A stretch of DNA of 23,986 nt from Conidiobolus coronatus NRRL 28638 (GCA_001566745.1 KQ964590.1:12030-36015), one strand, 5' to 3'; positions 8,787 to 20,326 are shown, counted from the stretch's first letter. Notes: generated by a model not told the origin, from the letters alone. Translations and numbers: made by a program.

Positions 8787-11363
8787 TTAGAGGTACGACT
8801 TGAGCTTATTATACAAATCATCGTTTGGTGAGTTTTCTTGGTAGAGAGAGTCAGACAAAACAGATTGAATATAGGGTGGTAAGGAGTAGTCTGGGAATGG
8901 CTTATGCTCCTCAATAACTTTTAGTAAATCTTCAAATCTTTGCCACTGAATTAGCGCTCTAACTAGTGTTTCAAAATGTGTAGGGGTAACTTGGAACTTT
9001 TTGGATTGAACTAGATCATAATGAATGCTTAAAATACCATCCATTAAATCTTGATTCTTGGTTCCAATTTCTAGTAAAAATGCATAAGGCTCTGGCGATT
9101 GTATTATAGAATCCCAGTAAGTTTTAAAGTATTTAACACAGTCATCCAAATTGGACATGTTACTTAGCGATCTTAGTAGTAAAACGTGAGTTTTTGAATC
9201 TGGTGCGAGTTGGTGATCTTTTAATCTATCTATAAAAGCGTTACATCCGTCAATTCCTTGAGATCCAACATGTGGTCCTATTAAACATGAAAGTGTGATT
9301 AAATTTGGTTTAATACCTTCATTACTCATCGCTTTGAGTAAATTCTCAACTTCTGTATAGTTTTCATCAAGCATAGCGCTTTGAATTAGAATGGAATAAG
9401 TTATTTGATTTAAGGGAATGGAATTTCGAATCATAAACTCAAACACTCTTCTAGTGCCTGAAGAATCTCTAGAAATATTATAACCTTTTAAGAGGGCGCT
9501 ACATATTTGTGTATTTGGCTTCAAATTAAATCTGGCTTGCATTGTGACTAGTAAATTTTCTGCCTCCTTTAGAGCACCATGCTTAGCCATAGATCCAATT
9601 ATATAACTGAAGTTAGCGTGATAAAATTGAATATTGATAGAGCCTAGTTGGTTTAAGAATTCATCGCAAAGATCATAACTTGATGACTCTACGAAGGGCT
9701 TCAAAGCGATATTAATTAGAGCAGAAGTCGGGAGAGTATCAGAATCAATAGTATCTAGAAGAAGCTCTCTTGAAAAAGAGGGGTCATGGTGACTGAAAAG
9801 AGACATTAAATATTTATAAGACTTCAGGGATAGTGGAATCTGGAGGGTGTCTTTTTGAATATAGTACCACTTTTTACTCAGGGAAGTATTCCCAGTTTGT
9901 TTATATAGCTTATAAAGTAGCTCGAATGTTATTGTATTAGGAGACAGCTGATTTTTTTCCATTTTAGATATTAATTCGTGTACCTTATCTTCTTGCAGCT
10001 TATTTGAATAAGCTTTAATAAGTAAGTTGTATACTGGATACGGGTCTGATTTATAACTAGTGATACTACTTTCTATTAAGCTTGATGCTTCTAAAAGTTT
10101 TCCAGCGCTTATAAGTGCTTTAACAGAAGAGTAAAGGTTTGAAAACGCAAGTGTCTCTTTTCCTGATTTCTTGGTCAAATCTACTGAGTTTTGAGTTTGT
10201 TCCCACTTTTCCATGAATAAGGAAGGAATCATGGTAGTCGAGTGTTTTTCTAGTGCAGTTATTAGAGAAGGGCTAGCTGAGGACATATTCTGGATAAGAT
10301 AGTAGTAAAATGTTGACAAACATTGACGATAATGAGGAAGGTTTTCTGATTCTATTTGAGAAATGATTTCGTTAGGATAGTTTACTTTTTCTGAATCGCT
10401 AATGGTATTATGGAATAGCTGTTCTAAAACGCGAGTAGCATTGGTATATTGGTGATTAAGAACTAAATTTTTGATCATGAAAACAAAAATTGTCGAATCT
10501 TCAAGTAATTTAGTGTTGTTCCTATTAGTCTTCAAAAGTTGAAGGAAAATTCGAGTAGCGTCATCATAGTGGTTACAATTAAATAAATATGCTAAAACAT
10601 GCTTGAAAAAAGTTGGAGGAATATCTATATCTGATTTGAGCATTTGTATCGTAAGGGTATTTACGTTTTCAGGATCTTTTCTAGATTTAAATCCAACGAT
10701 CATAGCTTGATAAAGCTCGGTAAGGTCTCTATTATTTGCATCGGCAATAGCATTTTGAAACAAGCTAAAGGCTGATTTTGTCATACCATCCGATGAGAGA
10801 GAAAGAATCATAAGAGAGATAATATTAGTATCGGGACTATAGTTTGCTCTCTTCATTTCTTGAATTAATAGCCAACAGTCTTCATATTGTTTTGAGCTTG
10901 CCATGCTAAAAGCTAGCGCATTATACGCTTCCTCTTCAAGTCCAAGGTTAAACCTTTTAGTATCCTTCAAAGCTCGCAGAATATATTTCGATTTTTGGGA
11001 TGACCTTGAGTTTTTAACAAGATTTAAAATTTCAGAGAATAAATATTTTGGAATTTTTCTTAATAAATCCTCAGGTATAGAATTATAAGATTCAATAACT
11101 TCGTCTAGATTTCTATTCTTTATAGCATTTTTAATATTTGAAAATACTTCACTTTCGTCAGAAGAGCTATCTATTTTTAAGTTTATAGCTGAGTGGGAAG
11201 AGCTAAAATATGAAACACTCGAAAAAGTATTAGATCTGAGTGAATTATTCAAGTGAGTGTGATTAATTGTAATTTGGGGTAATAAATATAGAGTTTGAAG
11301 TTTATGAGCAAATAATGTACAGTATTTTGCATTATATCGCTTCTTATTGAAGCTTTTAATCAT
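8787..11363 (-). CDS. Pentatricopeptide repeat (PPR) protein, predicted mitochondrial
   Basis: PPR proteins bind organellar RNA in a sequence-specific way and act in its stability, processing or translation. The intronless frame encodes 858 residues. The first 64 residues contain no Asp or Glu and are rich in Lys, Arg, Ser, Asn and Tyr (MIKSFNKKRYNAKYCTLFAH), as expected for a mitochondrial presequence. The rest is built of helical hairpins of about 35 residues. Recognisable PPR units include YEDCWLLIQEMKRANYSPDT (roughly residue 160) and, near residue 650, TYSILIQSAMLDENYTEVE followed by LLKAMSNEGIKPNLIT. The position-34/35 style ends (SPDT, KPNL, APDS) recur. I cannot assign it to a named fungal PPR gene. 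It lacks the DYW and SMR domains. Two nested inverted repeats lie 70-125 bp upstream of its ATG. Confidence 0.9.
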   Translation of the reverse strand: MIKSFNKKRYNAKYCTLFAHKLQTLYLLPQITINHTHLNNSLRSNTFSSVSYFSSSHSAINLKIDSSSDESEVFSNIKNAIKNRNLDEVIESYNSIPEDLLRKIPKYLFSEILNLVKNSRSSQKSKYILRALKDTKRFNLGLEEEAYNALAFSMASSKQYEDCWLLIQEMKRANYSPDTNIISLMILSLSSDGMTKSAFSLFQNAIADANNRDLTELYQAMIVGFKSRKDPENVNTLTIQMLKSDIDIPPTFFKHVLAYLFNCNHYDDATRIFLQLLKTNRNNTKLLEDSTIFVFMIKNLVLNHQYTNATRVLEQLFHNTISDSEKVNYPNEIISQIESENLPHYRQCLSTFYYYLIQNMSSASPSLITALEKHSTTMIPSLFMEKWEQTQNSVDLTKKSGKETLAFSNLYSSVKALISAGKLLEASSLIESSITSYKSDPYPVYNLLIKAYSNKLQEDKVHELISKMEKNQLSPNTITFELLYKLYKQTGNTSLSKKWYYIQKDTLQIPLSLKSYKYLMSLFSHHDPSFSRELLLDTIDSDTLPTSALINIALKPFVESSSYDLCDEFLNQLGSINIQFYHANFSYIIGSMAKHGALKEAENLLVTMQARFNLKPNTQICSALLKGYNISRDSSGTRRVFEFMIRNSIPLNQITYSILIQSAMLDENYTEVENLLKAMSNEGIKPNLITLSCLIGPHVGSQGIDGCNAFIDRLKDHQLAPDSKTHVLLLRSLSNMSNLDDCVKYFKTYWDSIIQSPEPYAFLLEIGTKNQDLMDGILSIHYDLVQSKKFQVTPTHFETLVRALIQWQRFEDLLKVIEEHKPFPDYSLPPYIQSVLSDSLYQENSPNDDLYNKLKSYL

Positions 11364-11430
11364 TTTTTCAGCATTTAATTATTTATTAATTATATTTTTT
11401 ATACAAGCTTGAGTTTGTAATATTTATACA

Positions 11431-11486
11431 AAACCAATATTTGGTTTGTTCAATTATGGGATATTAATTCCCAATTTTTGAACAAA
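11431..11486. repeat. Overlapping inverted repeats upstream of the PPR gene
   Basis: A 17-bp perfect palindrome, AAACCAA-TAT-TTGGTTT, at 11431-11447 is followed directly by a second inverted repeat. Its left arm TTTGTTCAATTATGGGA (11445-11461) pairs with its right arm TCCCAATTTTTGAACAAA (11469-11486), with a 7-nt loop. The first palindrome carries a CCAAT core on one strand. Both could be extruded or bound by a dimeric factor; function is unknown. Confidence 0.6.
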
Positions 11487-12597
11487 TTACCCCACCTTAA
11501 TAATCTTATCTTTTAAAATATCAAATGTTTTTAATTGTTAACCAAAAATAGCGTCTTATAGTCTCAATAAATAGCTTTAATTCTGAACTATAGTTTTTGA
11601 AAATAAGCTGCTCTAGATATTTTTTAATATAGAATAGATAATTGGTATCTCTTTAAGTATTTGATTAAATATAATTAAAAATATATATTATAATGGTTTA
11701 CTAATATGATTGGCTATAAGTTAAATAATTGCCAAGGGTATAAAAGAAAACATATGATTAATACGCTAACATCAAGTTCATTCCCTCAATATAATATCTA
11801 TTAATATTTTTAAATTCCATTTGAATATATAAAAGTAACTATAAATGTTATATATCATGAAGATATAACATGTGTACGTGGTTATATAGCATATAGTAAC
11901 TATTTATAAGCCAATTGTTGAAAATATTATACAAAAATTTAGTTAAAGTTATAATAAAAAGTGAATATTGAGAATATCTGAATATATAGAATACCATTTT
12001 TAATTGTAATATTATGATTTAACTATATGAGAAATTCTGGTTAAATTGAAGAAATTCGGTCCAAAATATTTTTACATGGCAAACTTATAATATTTTTGAT
12101 TTTTACATGATTAAGGTGTATTAAACAACCTTTTTTATTGGTTAACGTTGTTAGTATAGCTTTCTAATATTAGATTATCAACTCTTCTCTTGTTTTAATA
12201 ATTAAATACGATAATAACACTCTTGCATTAAAATTAAAATTTTTAACAAATTTCACACAAATTTGAGCTAAATTAGCCAGAATCTCTCATATAGATTTTT
12301 TTGATAAACTAAATTAAAGTATGCTATTTCTAATCAGCAACATAAAAAGTTTATCATAAAAAATAAAAACAGTATATATTTGGGAATATAACAAAATATT
12401 TTTAGATCAAAATATCTAAAGAAAATGAAAACATCTTAAACATAATATTTTGAATAAACTGTGCGCTGATAGAGTTGGCTCAGATGAATCATAACTTGGT
12501 TACAATCAATTGGATTAAGCAAATAGAATTATAGTTGAATTGTATTTGTTAAAGTGTAAAGTTAAATAGTAATAATATTTGTTTCTGTTATAGAGTG
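11487..12597. other. AT-rich intergenic region between PPR and Ufd4 genes, left part
   Basis: More than 1 kb of AT-rich DNA. No frame here looks coding on either strand. The only structure I see is the pair of inverted 22-bp arms at 12023-12044 and 12273-12294, listed separately. Confidence 0.55.
12023..12294. repeat. Pair of inverted 22-bp arms 272 bp apart, MITE-like
   Basis: CTATATGAGAAATTCTGGTTAA at 12023-12044, less its last bases here for brevity, is matched at 20 of 22 positions by the reverse complement of 12273-12294. Weaker similarity continues inwards for perhaps 30 bp. The outer ends span 272 bp of non-coding AT-rich DNA. This is the size and form of a small non-autonomous inverted-repeat element. 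I find no clear target-site duplication and no second copy in the window, so a chance or regulatory inverted repeat remains possible. Confidence 0.35.
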
Positions 12598-12843
12598 TTA
12601 ATATTGTATGAGTAGTATAACAAGGGCAATGAACGAGAGATTTGTACCTCCTACTAATGCAGCTATAATGCAATAAATATAATCCGTCTGCTTTTTATAG
12701 AGCCATGTTCTATCTATAGAAAAAGAATCTATTAAAAATATTTTAATATGAAAGGCTATCGTTGTCTGCTCAAAAGTTAAGTAAGTCTATATAAGTTATA
12801 ATTACAAGATCCTGGTATTAATTTTGCTATTTCATATAGAGTG
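12598..12843 (-). pseudogene. Exon-like fragment encoding a membrane segment (gene remnant or unannotated gene 3' end)
   Basis: A minus-strand frame ending at the TAA 12598-12600 encodes TWLYKKQTDYIYCIIAALVG, then GTNLSFIALVILLIQY and stop, a clear transmembrane-type sequence. A strong acceptor (TTCTTTTTCTATAG, AG at 12714-12715) opens it at 12713. Upstream, a 38-nt exon candidate (12843-12806, donor GTAATT) joins in the same phase and adds LYEIAKLIPGS. I could not extend further: the next candidate exon meets an in-frame TGA just after its acceptor. The frame may therefore be a decayed gene. The glycine-bearing helix AALVGG is reminiscent of Tim17/PXMP4/TMEM135-type membrane proteins, but that is only an impression. 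Confidence 0.25.
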
Positions 12844-13083
12844 CTTAAATGAGCATTTATATTTTATATTAATAGCATTTAATAGATAAAATTACAAAGT
12901 AAGCGGAAAGAATTTCAATTTTGAAGATCACTGTTTAATTTTTAATTTTTATATATCAAGGCAAATGAATAATATATCGTGTTTAGAATACTTTAATTAT
13001 TTTAAAAATTTGGTTTAAGCTAAAAAAGCTAAATAATACTTTTAAGTTTGAATCTTTTAAATTCAATAAATAGTCAATGACTT
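12844..13083. other. 3' flank of Ufd4 gene
   Basis: AT-rich DNA containing the presumed 3' UTR of the HECT ligase gene. It includes a short palindrome, AGCTAAAAAAGCT, near 13018-13030. Nothing else is recognisable. Confidence 0.4.
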
Positions 13084-16000
13084 TTAAGAGAGATCAAAGC
13101 TACGTTGACCTTCTTCGATAGCTTGAAGAAGTCGAGTTTTTAAAATTTCAGGGGAGGAATATTGAGGCAGCTTGAAATAATTACGACAAGTCATAACAGA
13201 TGGTAAGTAATCGTCTGACTTGTTGGGAGATTCGGGATCCTTCCTGACAATAGTAAATGTAGGATTTAATGCTTTAAAACCTCCAATTGGAAGACGTGGA
13301 CTTCCAGTAACAAATTGAAGGAACAAGCGCTTTTGAGTCTGGTCAAAGTTGGAGATTGTTTCAAGGAATTGGGTGATAATAGGACTTGCCATAGTATAAC
13401 CATGATTGGTTTGAATGCTTTCAATTAGAGTATTCAAGCTCCAGTCTTCTTGATCACTGCCTAGTAAATTTGTAATTTCATCATCAGTGAATATTTTCAT
13501 ATATTCAATGTCAGAATATATGTTGAATCCTTCTGTAAAAGCGTCTAGTGCCCATTGAATACCAGTATTAAGAGTCCAGTCAAGGACTAATTCCAGATAT
13601 CTTTTAACATTAGTCGATGTTACATCTGATTGAGCAGAATCAAGCTCAATATCATTATATCCAGGAATTTCAAAAGATAAACCCATATCATCAATTTGGC
13701 TAGCTGAATGTGAGTTGCTCAAATCAACAAGGTGTTTTAGCGATTGATAAGTTATAGGATCTATTATAGAGAGTAGCTTTAAATTTTGATCCAATGATGG
13801 GAATGAAACTTGAGAGCTATTAAATGTATTAAATACAGAACGGATGAAATGTTGGTTCAAAGGCAAATCAATAATACGGTTGTCAGCCAATGCTTTAGCC
13901 ACTAATCCCCCAAGGAGCTTCATCTGCTGGTATCTCTTTGAGTGGTTTGGATTATTTGAATTGAACTGAAGAGGTCTAGGGAAGACTCCTTTTTGATTAT
14001 ATACATACTCTGAATTAGAATCCAAGCTACTATCTACGCGCCATAAATCGTATTTGATCATTTGTAGCTCTTGGAAAGAAAGGGAAAAGAATTCAGCGGT
14101 GGGACCTCGACCAGTTCCAACTTCTCCAGTAAATTGAATTTCTAAAATTGCATCATTATAATTTGAAGAGTGTAAGATACTTTGTGCATTAGCCAAAATG
14201 TCATCTCTTGTAATCTGACGTTTACAGCGATGGAATCTTATTTCTGAATGGCGATGTGATAAATTTCTTTGGAGAATAGTGAGTGGATTTGATGCTGGCG
14301 AGTTTGACTTTTTGCGAGAAACAGAAGCAATAGCAGAATTAATACCAAATGCATAGTATTTAACAAAATCGAGTCTGATGTTGAATGGTAACAAAAATGG
14401 ATACTCAGTGATGATTGTAGTACACCAATTAGGTAAAAATCTAGTAACGGCAAGGAAATCTTCATTAATTTGGCGTGTTACTTTTGATGTAAGTCTAGAA
14501 TTTATAAACTGATTAGATTGAACTACTTTTTGGAATGCATTCAGTGAGTCTGCATAGTTAGATCTTTCAAATTGGGTTAAGTGAGGATAATATACAGAAG
14601 AGCTTTCGTATGCAATGTTGTTAATAATTTGTATCAAATCAATAATGTTTTTGCATGATATAGCTTTGGAAGTGTTAAATTGTTTGGAAAACTCGCTAAC
14701 TGAGGAATTAGTTTTATCAGATTCTTCTCTTGGCACTTTTTTATAGCGCAAAGTTGGTGTGGTGGAGCTGAGGCGTGTATTAGGGTTATCGCTTATTATA
14801 CGATTATATGCTAAGCAATATACTTGATATACAGAAATACCTTGAGGAACCACTATATCATTTAAATATAGCTGAATACAATTTTCACTTTGCTCACGCT
14901 TTACAATGTTGGCGTAAGAAGATGAATTTGAGGTTGAAGAGCTAGATTTAGAAGGGTGTTGTATATCACGAGAAATTTCCAAGTCTACATGTTGTCTATT
15001 AGTTGATTGATTTGACGAATTAGATGATCCAGACCTATGCCTTTCATATGATTGAATATATTCGGCTAATACTTTAACTGTAAATCGAGATAGTATCCTT
15101 GTCATAAACGATGGACCTTGCTCTTCGTCAATGGGTTCAACTAGAATTCGAAGTTGGTGATCTAGATTGCTCATGGTGAATGGGTGATGGTAGGGAACAA
15201 ATTTAGGCGATTGATGAGAAAAGTCCTCAGCTAGATCTAATTGAGATTGTAAATATGATACTAAAGTAGAGAAGAAATCTGGATATTTCAAGCAAGTTGT
15301 GAAGAATGATAGCTGCTTTTGAGAAATTTTAGATTTAGAAGATTGACTTTTCAGACTTTCAAGTAGCGAATTGAAGATTTCGCTAATTCGTAATTCAAAG
15401 TTGGTGGGAGAGTCAAAATCTTTATGTTGGCCAAGAAGTAATTGAGCAAAAGTATCAATGCTTTGATCGAATTTTTCTTGGGAGCTTTTAGAAGAAAAGT
15501 GGTCTTTTAATTTGCTCAGTAGCTGTGAAATATCTGAACCTTGAATGTCAAAGAATTGAGATGACAAGTGTTCAACTCTGAAAAGAATATTTTTCGCCAA
15601 ATCAGGCTTTTCTTGAGGCGGAATATTATTGTACCCAGCAGCTGACAAAGGATTAGACATCATCCTGTTCACAATAGCAAATAATTCGGATTGATTTGGA
15701 ATTCCATTATGTGATTGCTCAAATTCTGATCTAGAGCGAGAAATTAAGGTACGGAGATCAACTAGAGATTGGGTAATATTATTATTAGTGCTAGAGGATT
15801 CATTGTTAGTTGATGGAGCTGGTACACTGTCTTTATCTTGACTATTATCGGGCTTTGGTAGTTGATAAGTTTTGCTCATCTTTTCGATTTCATAAAAAAC
15901 CCCTTCTCTTGCTAATTTTGTGTTATAACCATCAATTTTAAATAATAAAATTTGAGTTATTTGAAGCCCACGAATTGCAAGGTAAGGATGCTCATGTTTG

Positions 16001-18318
16001 TTAAATATCATTGAAAGAAACTCGCCAAAGTTAATTGAGTGTAATATATGATCGGGATTTTGTGGATTAGAGAAATGAATAGATTTAAGTAAAGTGGTTA
16101 AAATCTTATATCTAACATTAGAGTCGTTGCATGTAGGATACGTCTCCATAAGCACGTTAACCATTTTTTGGTTGAATTTTTCTATGAGATTAATAAGGTT
16201 TGAATCAATATGATTTTCAGATTGCTCTTCAGAGTTTTCAATACTCTCTGAGTTAGTACCGTAATAATTAGGGTCTAATTTTTCTGGATCAAGAGAAAAT
16301 ATACCTGTAGCAGGTAGAGTGGGGAGGAGACTGAATGCTAAATCTAGTATTTCTGAAGTTTGGTTCAGATCTTTAGATGACATGGTATTAAATACCATGC
16401 GTGATATAGAGTTAGAACTATGTTCAGTTGATTCTGATGTTGAATTTGACCCAACAAAATAAAAATATATAATATCAAGGATTCCTGATTCCATCAGATG
16501 AATCGAAATGGAATCTGATCCTCTAGATATATCAGTGAACATTTTTATAATTTTGCTATTTGGGCGAAAACTGTTTTGTTGGTCATGGCTAGGTTTGAGG
16601 AGCTTGATAAGATTAGCTCTAATTGACTCACTTAATAAGATCTCAAGATTAGCCGAATCTTCTTTAAATGGGTCAATGATTCTTGTAATACAAACACAGG
16701 CATTTTCAACCACTGTTTTATCAGGAAATTCAAGTACTCGTTCTAAGATTGGCATGACTTCTAGCACAATTGGCAAATGTTCAGTTTTTAATAGCCTACA
16801 AGAGTATGCAGCAGCTTGTGAAGCATGCCTTTGGGCATCAGTGCTAAAAAAGTCGATGTATCTTAAAAGTGAAACCAAGCCACCGTGTTCAACGACTTGG
16901 TCAGGGAATTCTTGAGCAACTTTTTCTAAACATTTTAAAACCTCTTCAGCTTGTTCAATATATTCTATCTGATTTAATTTTTCAATAAAAATGGGCAGTG
17001 CCCCATTTCTAACAATCAACCTTGATAAACTGGGAACACCCTCCATTAATGCATCTAAACAACGTAACGCAGAAATAATTTTATCGATTTGAGAAGTTTC
17101 TGTCAGCATCCCAAATTCAACTTCTTCAAACCCAGTGTAAAAGTTATCCTGACTGGGCCTAATATGGTCAATTAATAAAGGGATGAGAGTGTTATATCCA
17201 GAATAGTTTGACATTGTTTCTTCAGTGTTCATTTGTAAAAATAAACTGATTTGTTGCAATATTAAACTTTGAGTTTCGCTATCTCTAGATTCTGAAAGTT
17301 GAGATTTTAATAACTCCAATTCTGTTGCAAAAGAACGGGAGTTATCAACTGCACCTGAGTTGAATGAACCACTTGAGAGATGGCTCGTCATATATCTAAT
17401 ACTGCGCTCTTGATACATATCATCTCGAAGACTATTACCTTCGCCATCATCATCATCATCATCATCGTCGTCATAGTCGTATTCATCAATGTCTTCGTCC
17501 ATATCATCATTATCGCTGCCATCTTCGTCATTTTCACTATCATCCTCATCGTGGCTCATTCTATCGTCTTCAGACTCCTCATGCCTCAACGTATTATCAA
17601 TGATACTGGGCATTTCAGTATCTGATACTTCGATTTCAGACCCATCATCAATTATTATTGGATCTGCAGATTGACTTAACTCAATTACATCAATACTATC
17701 TACGATTTAGAGTGTATTAGAGTTAATACTGTAATTTTAATATTTTAATATACCTGAGAGGAAGCTTGAGTTATGTATATCAATATTTTCCACATTAATA
17801 TTTTGACTTATTGCTTGATTATCTTGGTAAACTGAAAAGCCTTCTGAGCGACTGTTTCTAGAATTATTGGTATTCCCTGGTCTAAGTAAAGATTAGTTAG
17901 TTTTTTGAAAATATTAATAATAACAATTTCTTTACAAATTTAGATCAGACTCGAAAGTTTGAGATTGATCTTGATCCATAGACGAGTGATCAGTAGTTAA
18001 ACTATTGCTATTTCTAGTGGAGAGAGCTTTTCTAGGAGACTTTTTCAATTTATTAACTGGGGAAGGTGTTCTATTTCTTTTATTTGCAGATCTCAAAACT
18101 GGAGGTGATTGTCTGCTAGAAGAGTATCTATAGAAAAAATAGCTTGTTAGCTTATTGTATAAAAAAATTTAGAAAATTAATTTAAAAAGTTGATTTGGGG
18201 TGATGTGAGAACTATATCGGTTGAATTTTGAGTTAGCGATGTACCTTGAGGATTTTCTATTTGATTTTTTTTGGGAGGTTGAATTGGTAGGGATATTGAT
18301 ATTGTTTTCAGAATCCAT
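13084..18318 (-). CDS. UFD4: Ufd4/TRIP12-type HECT E3 ubiquitin ligase, four exons
   Basis: Ufd4/TRIP12 ligases ubiquitinate ubiquitin-fusion and N-degron substrates through a thioester on the HECT cysteine. Exons: 18318-18245, 18127-17936, 17881-17754 and 17699-13084, giving 1669 residues (yeast Ufd4 1483, human TRIP12 1992). The N-terminal 160 residues are basic and Ser-rich (KKSNRKSSRYSSSRQSPP), as in TRIP12. A strongly acidic tract follows, about 172-217, encoded partly by a GAT-type triplet run. Armadillo-like helical repeats come next (QQISLFLQMNTEETMS; GGLVSLLRYIDFFSTDAQR). The C-terminal HECT domain, about 1330-1669, contains FTGEVGTGRGPTAEFFSLSF and the catalytic Cys1636 in PSVMTCRNYFKLPQYS, ending GQRSFDLS as in Ufd4/UPL3. 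The first ATG after the 5' UTR is used, with no upstream ATG in the predicted leader back to the UTR intron. Intron 1 is long (117 nt) with a weak GTACAT donor, so the exon 1 join is the least certain part. Confidence 0.95.
17444..17478. repeat. CAT/GAT triplet run coding for poly-Asp
   Basis: A run of CAT/CGT-type triplets on the plus strand reads as consecutive Asp codons (GAT, GAC) in the Ufd4 acidic tract on the minus strand. Such runs commonly vary in length between strains. Confidence 0.7.
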
Positions 18319-18462
18319 TAAACTAATGCTAGTACTGTTTAACTAACCAATGCAAGTTTAAAAATAGGATTTATTTTTATGATTTGGTTTATGTTCTAAA
18401 TAGATTGAGAGATTATTATGTGTTTGAAAAGCGAGGTGAGGGTATTATTGAATTCTATTTTG

Positions 18463-18522
18463 CTGAAAGTTGAGATCAAAAGTTGAAAATTAAGCAAAGA
18501 TTCTATTTAAAGCTATACTCAC
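18463..18522 (-). other. Predicted intron in the Ufd4 5' UTR
   Basis: Reading the minus strand, ACAG|GTGAGT opens and ACTTTCAG closes a 60-nt interval upstream of the Ufd4 start. Donor and acceptor are among the best in the window, and the length matches the coding introns. The leader between 18462 and the start codon contains no ATG. The flanking upstream sequence is pyrimidine-rich on the transcribed strand (18541-18587). This is a prediction from sequence only. Confidence 0.45.
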
Positions 18523-18540
18523 CTGTTTTATAAGTAAACA

Positions 18541-18587
18541 GAAAAGGGTAAAAAAGAAAGAAAAGAGTAAAGGGAAAGAGAAAAGGA
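18541..18587. promoter_or_regulatory. Purine/pyrimidine-asymmetric tract at Ufd4 promoter
   Basis: Forty-seven bases with only two pyrimidines on the plus strand (both T), hence a C/T tract on the Ufd4 sense strand, immediately upstream of the predicted 5' UTR intron. Pyrimidine-rich tracts are common just upstream of or at fungal transcription starts. Function is inferred. Confidence 0.35.
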
Positions 18588-20326
18588 TCTATTAATTAAC
18601 ACTTAGTAGTTTTAACTAAATAATAAATTACGTAGTAACAAAGAAATTAACTGCTGATAAATTGGTGAATAGCTGCTTTTATACGATTAATCCCTGATGT
18701 ACAAACTTATTACTGACATGATGAATTAGCAAAACTGTCCAATAAAAGTCAAAATTCCCTCTAATTAACTCATCCTCCATTGGTTAAACTCAATTCAGCT
18801 TCATTACTTCATAATAATAATAATAATGAAATTGCTCTTATTTCTAAGCAATTACTACCAATTAAATTATTTATTTAACTCAATTAAAAACAATTAATAA
18901 AGCTCAATCAAAGCAAGAATAAAAATGGCATAGATTATTAATAATGGTATGAATCAAGTTTTTATTATTAATACTTGGGAAAACTGTCACATATTAAATA
19001 AGTAATACAAAAATTAATATTAATTTTCCCATAAAATTAACTAATGCTTTTGTTTTATTCGTTAAAATACAAAAAAGGATCCGCATAATAGCAGATGGTT
19101 TAGGATAGTAGCAAGTTTGCATATTTAAAGCTTTGAAGATAGTCTAACATTCATGGATACTTTAGACTTGTTCTTATCAAGAGATATATCTAGGTTCTTT
19201 ATTTAAAATCAAAATAGCAGCTAGACTTTGCTTTATCATAACAGAATTATTGATAAATTCAACTTTTTCCATACTATGGCGAAACAGAGTTACAGATATA
19301 TCCGTTACGAGTATCATTCAAGAATAGATATGTTTGTCAAGCAATGACACTGTTACTATTGCTTAAAATAAGGTTTTGTCATAATTACGTCATTTAATTG
19401 ATCAAATCAGGATACTTTAATAGAGTCTAAATGTATTAATGATATCATTAATCACTTTAAGAGAGATTAATAGTTATTGTTCAAATTTGAAACTATTGAT
19501 AATTAAACAATATTTATAAAAATAGTTTGATGTATAAAAGAAGCATCTATCTCAAAATTTTATAGTATTTAAATAACCTTAGCTCTTTATTATTTATCAA
19601 ATATGAAGTTATATTATTTTACCATTCAGCTGCATCGCTATAAACTAAAGCTAAATTACTGCAATTGTAGCATAGTTTTTCACTGATATAAATAATATTA
19701 AACCAATTTTTTCATATATTAAAGGTTTACAAAGATTGTTTCACAAAGAGAATATATTTACTATGCTATAGCTTATTTTAATTTTGGATAGAAATATACA
19801 TTGTCAAAAAGGATGAGCGAAGCTTGCATATTGCTATTATTTATTTCTTACCATAAGTTTACCTCAATAATCTATGATTTAATTTTATTTATACATTAGA
19901 TAATATAAATATTAAAATAACTGTATTATGATATATTACCAGAATATAAAACTCAAAGATTTCTTATGGATATGATAAATACTCAGGATATTGCTGCTGA
20001 ATAGTTTCCATTTTGACTATAAAAGGTATTTTATTTATTAAAATAGGAATAAATAGATAGTATCGGCTACTGGGTAATATTTTTAATAGTTTATATTAAA
20101 GTTATCATATTTCAACCCGTATAAAATGAAGCCTGGGTTATTATAAGATGAGGTGTACAGGTTACATTGCATAAATACTTTTATATTTTAATTAAAATTT
20201 TCAAACTTAATAAAAACTATCCCATAAATTAATTAATTTAATAACTAAGTTAAAAGATCAAAAGCTATTGTTATTAGAAAATAATATTTAGAGAGTGATA
20301 GATATTTTGGCCCATAATTATTATTA
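18588..20326. other. Long intergenic region between divergent Ufd4 and HP1 genes
   Basis: About 1.7 kb of AT-rich DNA that contains both promoters. Near 18735-18785 there are two CCAAT-type motifs (GTCCAATAAA on plus, CCATTGG on the other orientation), closer to the Ufd4 side. An (ATA)n tract is at 18811-18827. Roughly 19080-19380 is slightly GC-richer but gives only a 46-residue chance-sized frame. I see no RNA gene or mobile element. Confidence 0.5.
18811..18827. repeat. (ATA)n microsatellite
   Basis: ATAATAATAATAATAAT, nearly six perfect trinucleotide units, in the intergenic DNA upstream of Ufd4. Confidence 0.8.

Noticed and set aside
16508-16915. 135-residue plus-strand frame
   Set aside because: It is antisense to the armadillo region of the Ufd4 gene and has no independent support; similar frames at 17380-17674 mirror the acidic triplet run.
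19177-19317. 46-residue minus-strand frame starting MILVTDISVTLFRH
   Set aside because: The composition looks coding-like, but the length is expected by chance, it is bounded by a stop before the ATG, and no flanking splice sites extend it.
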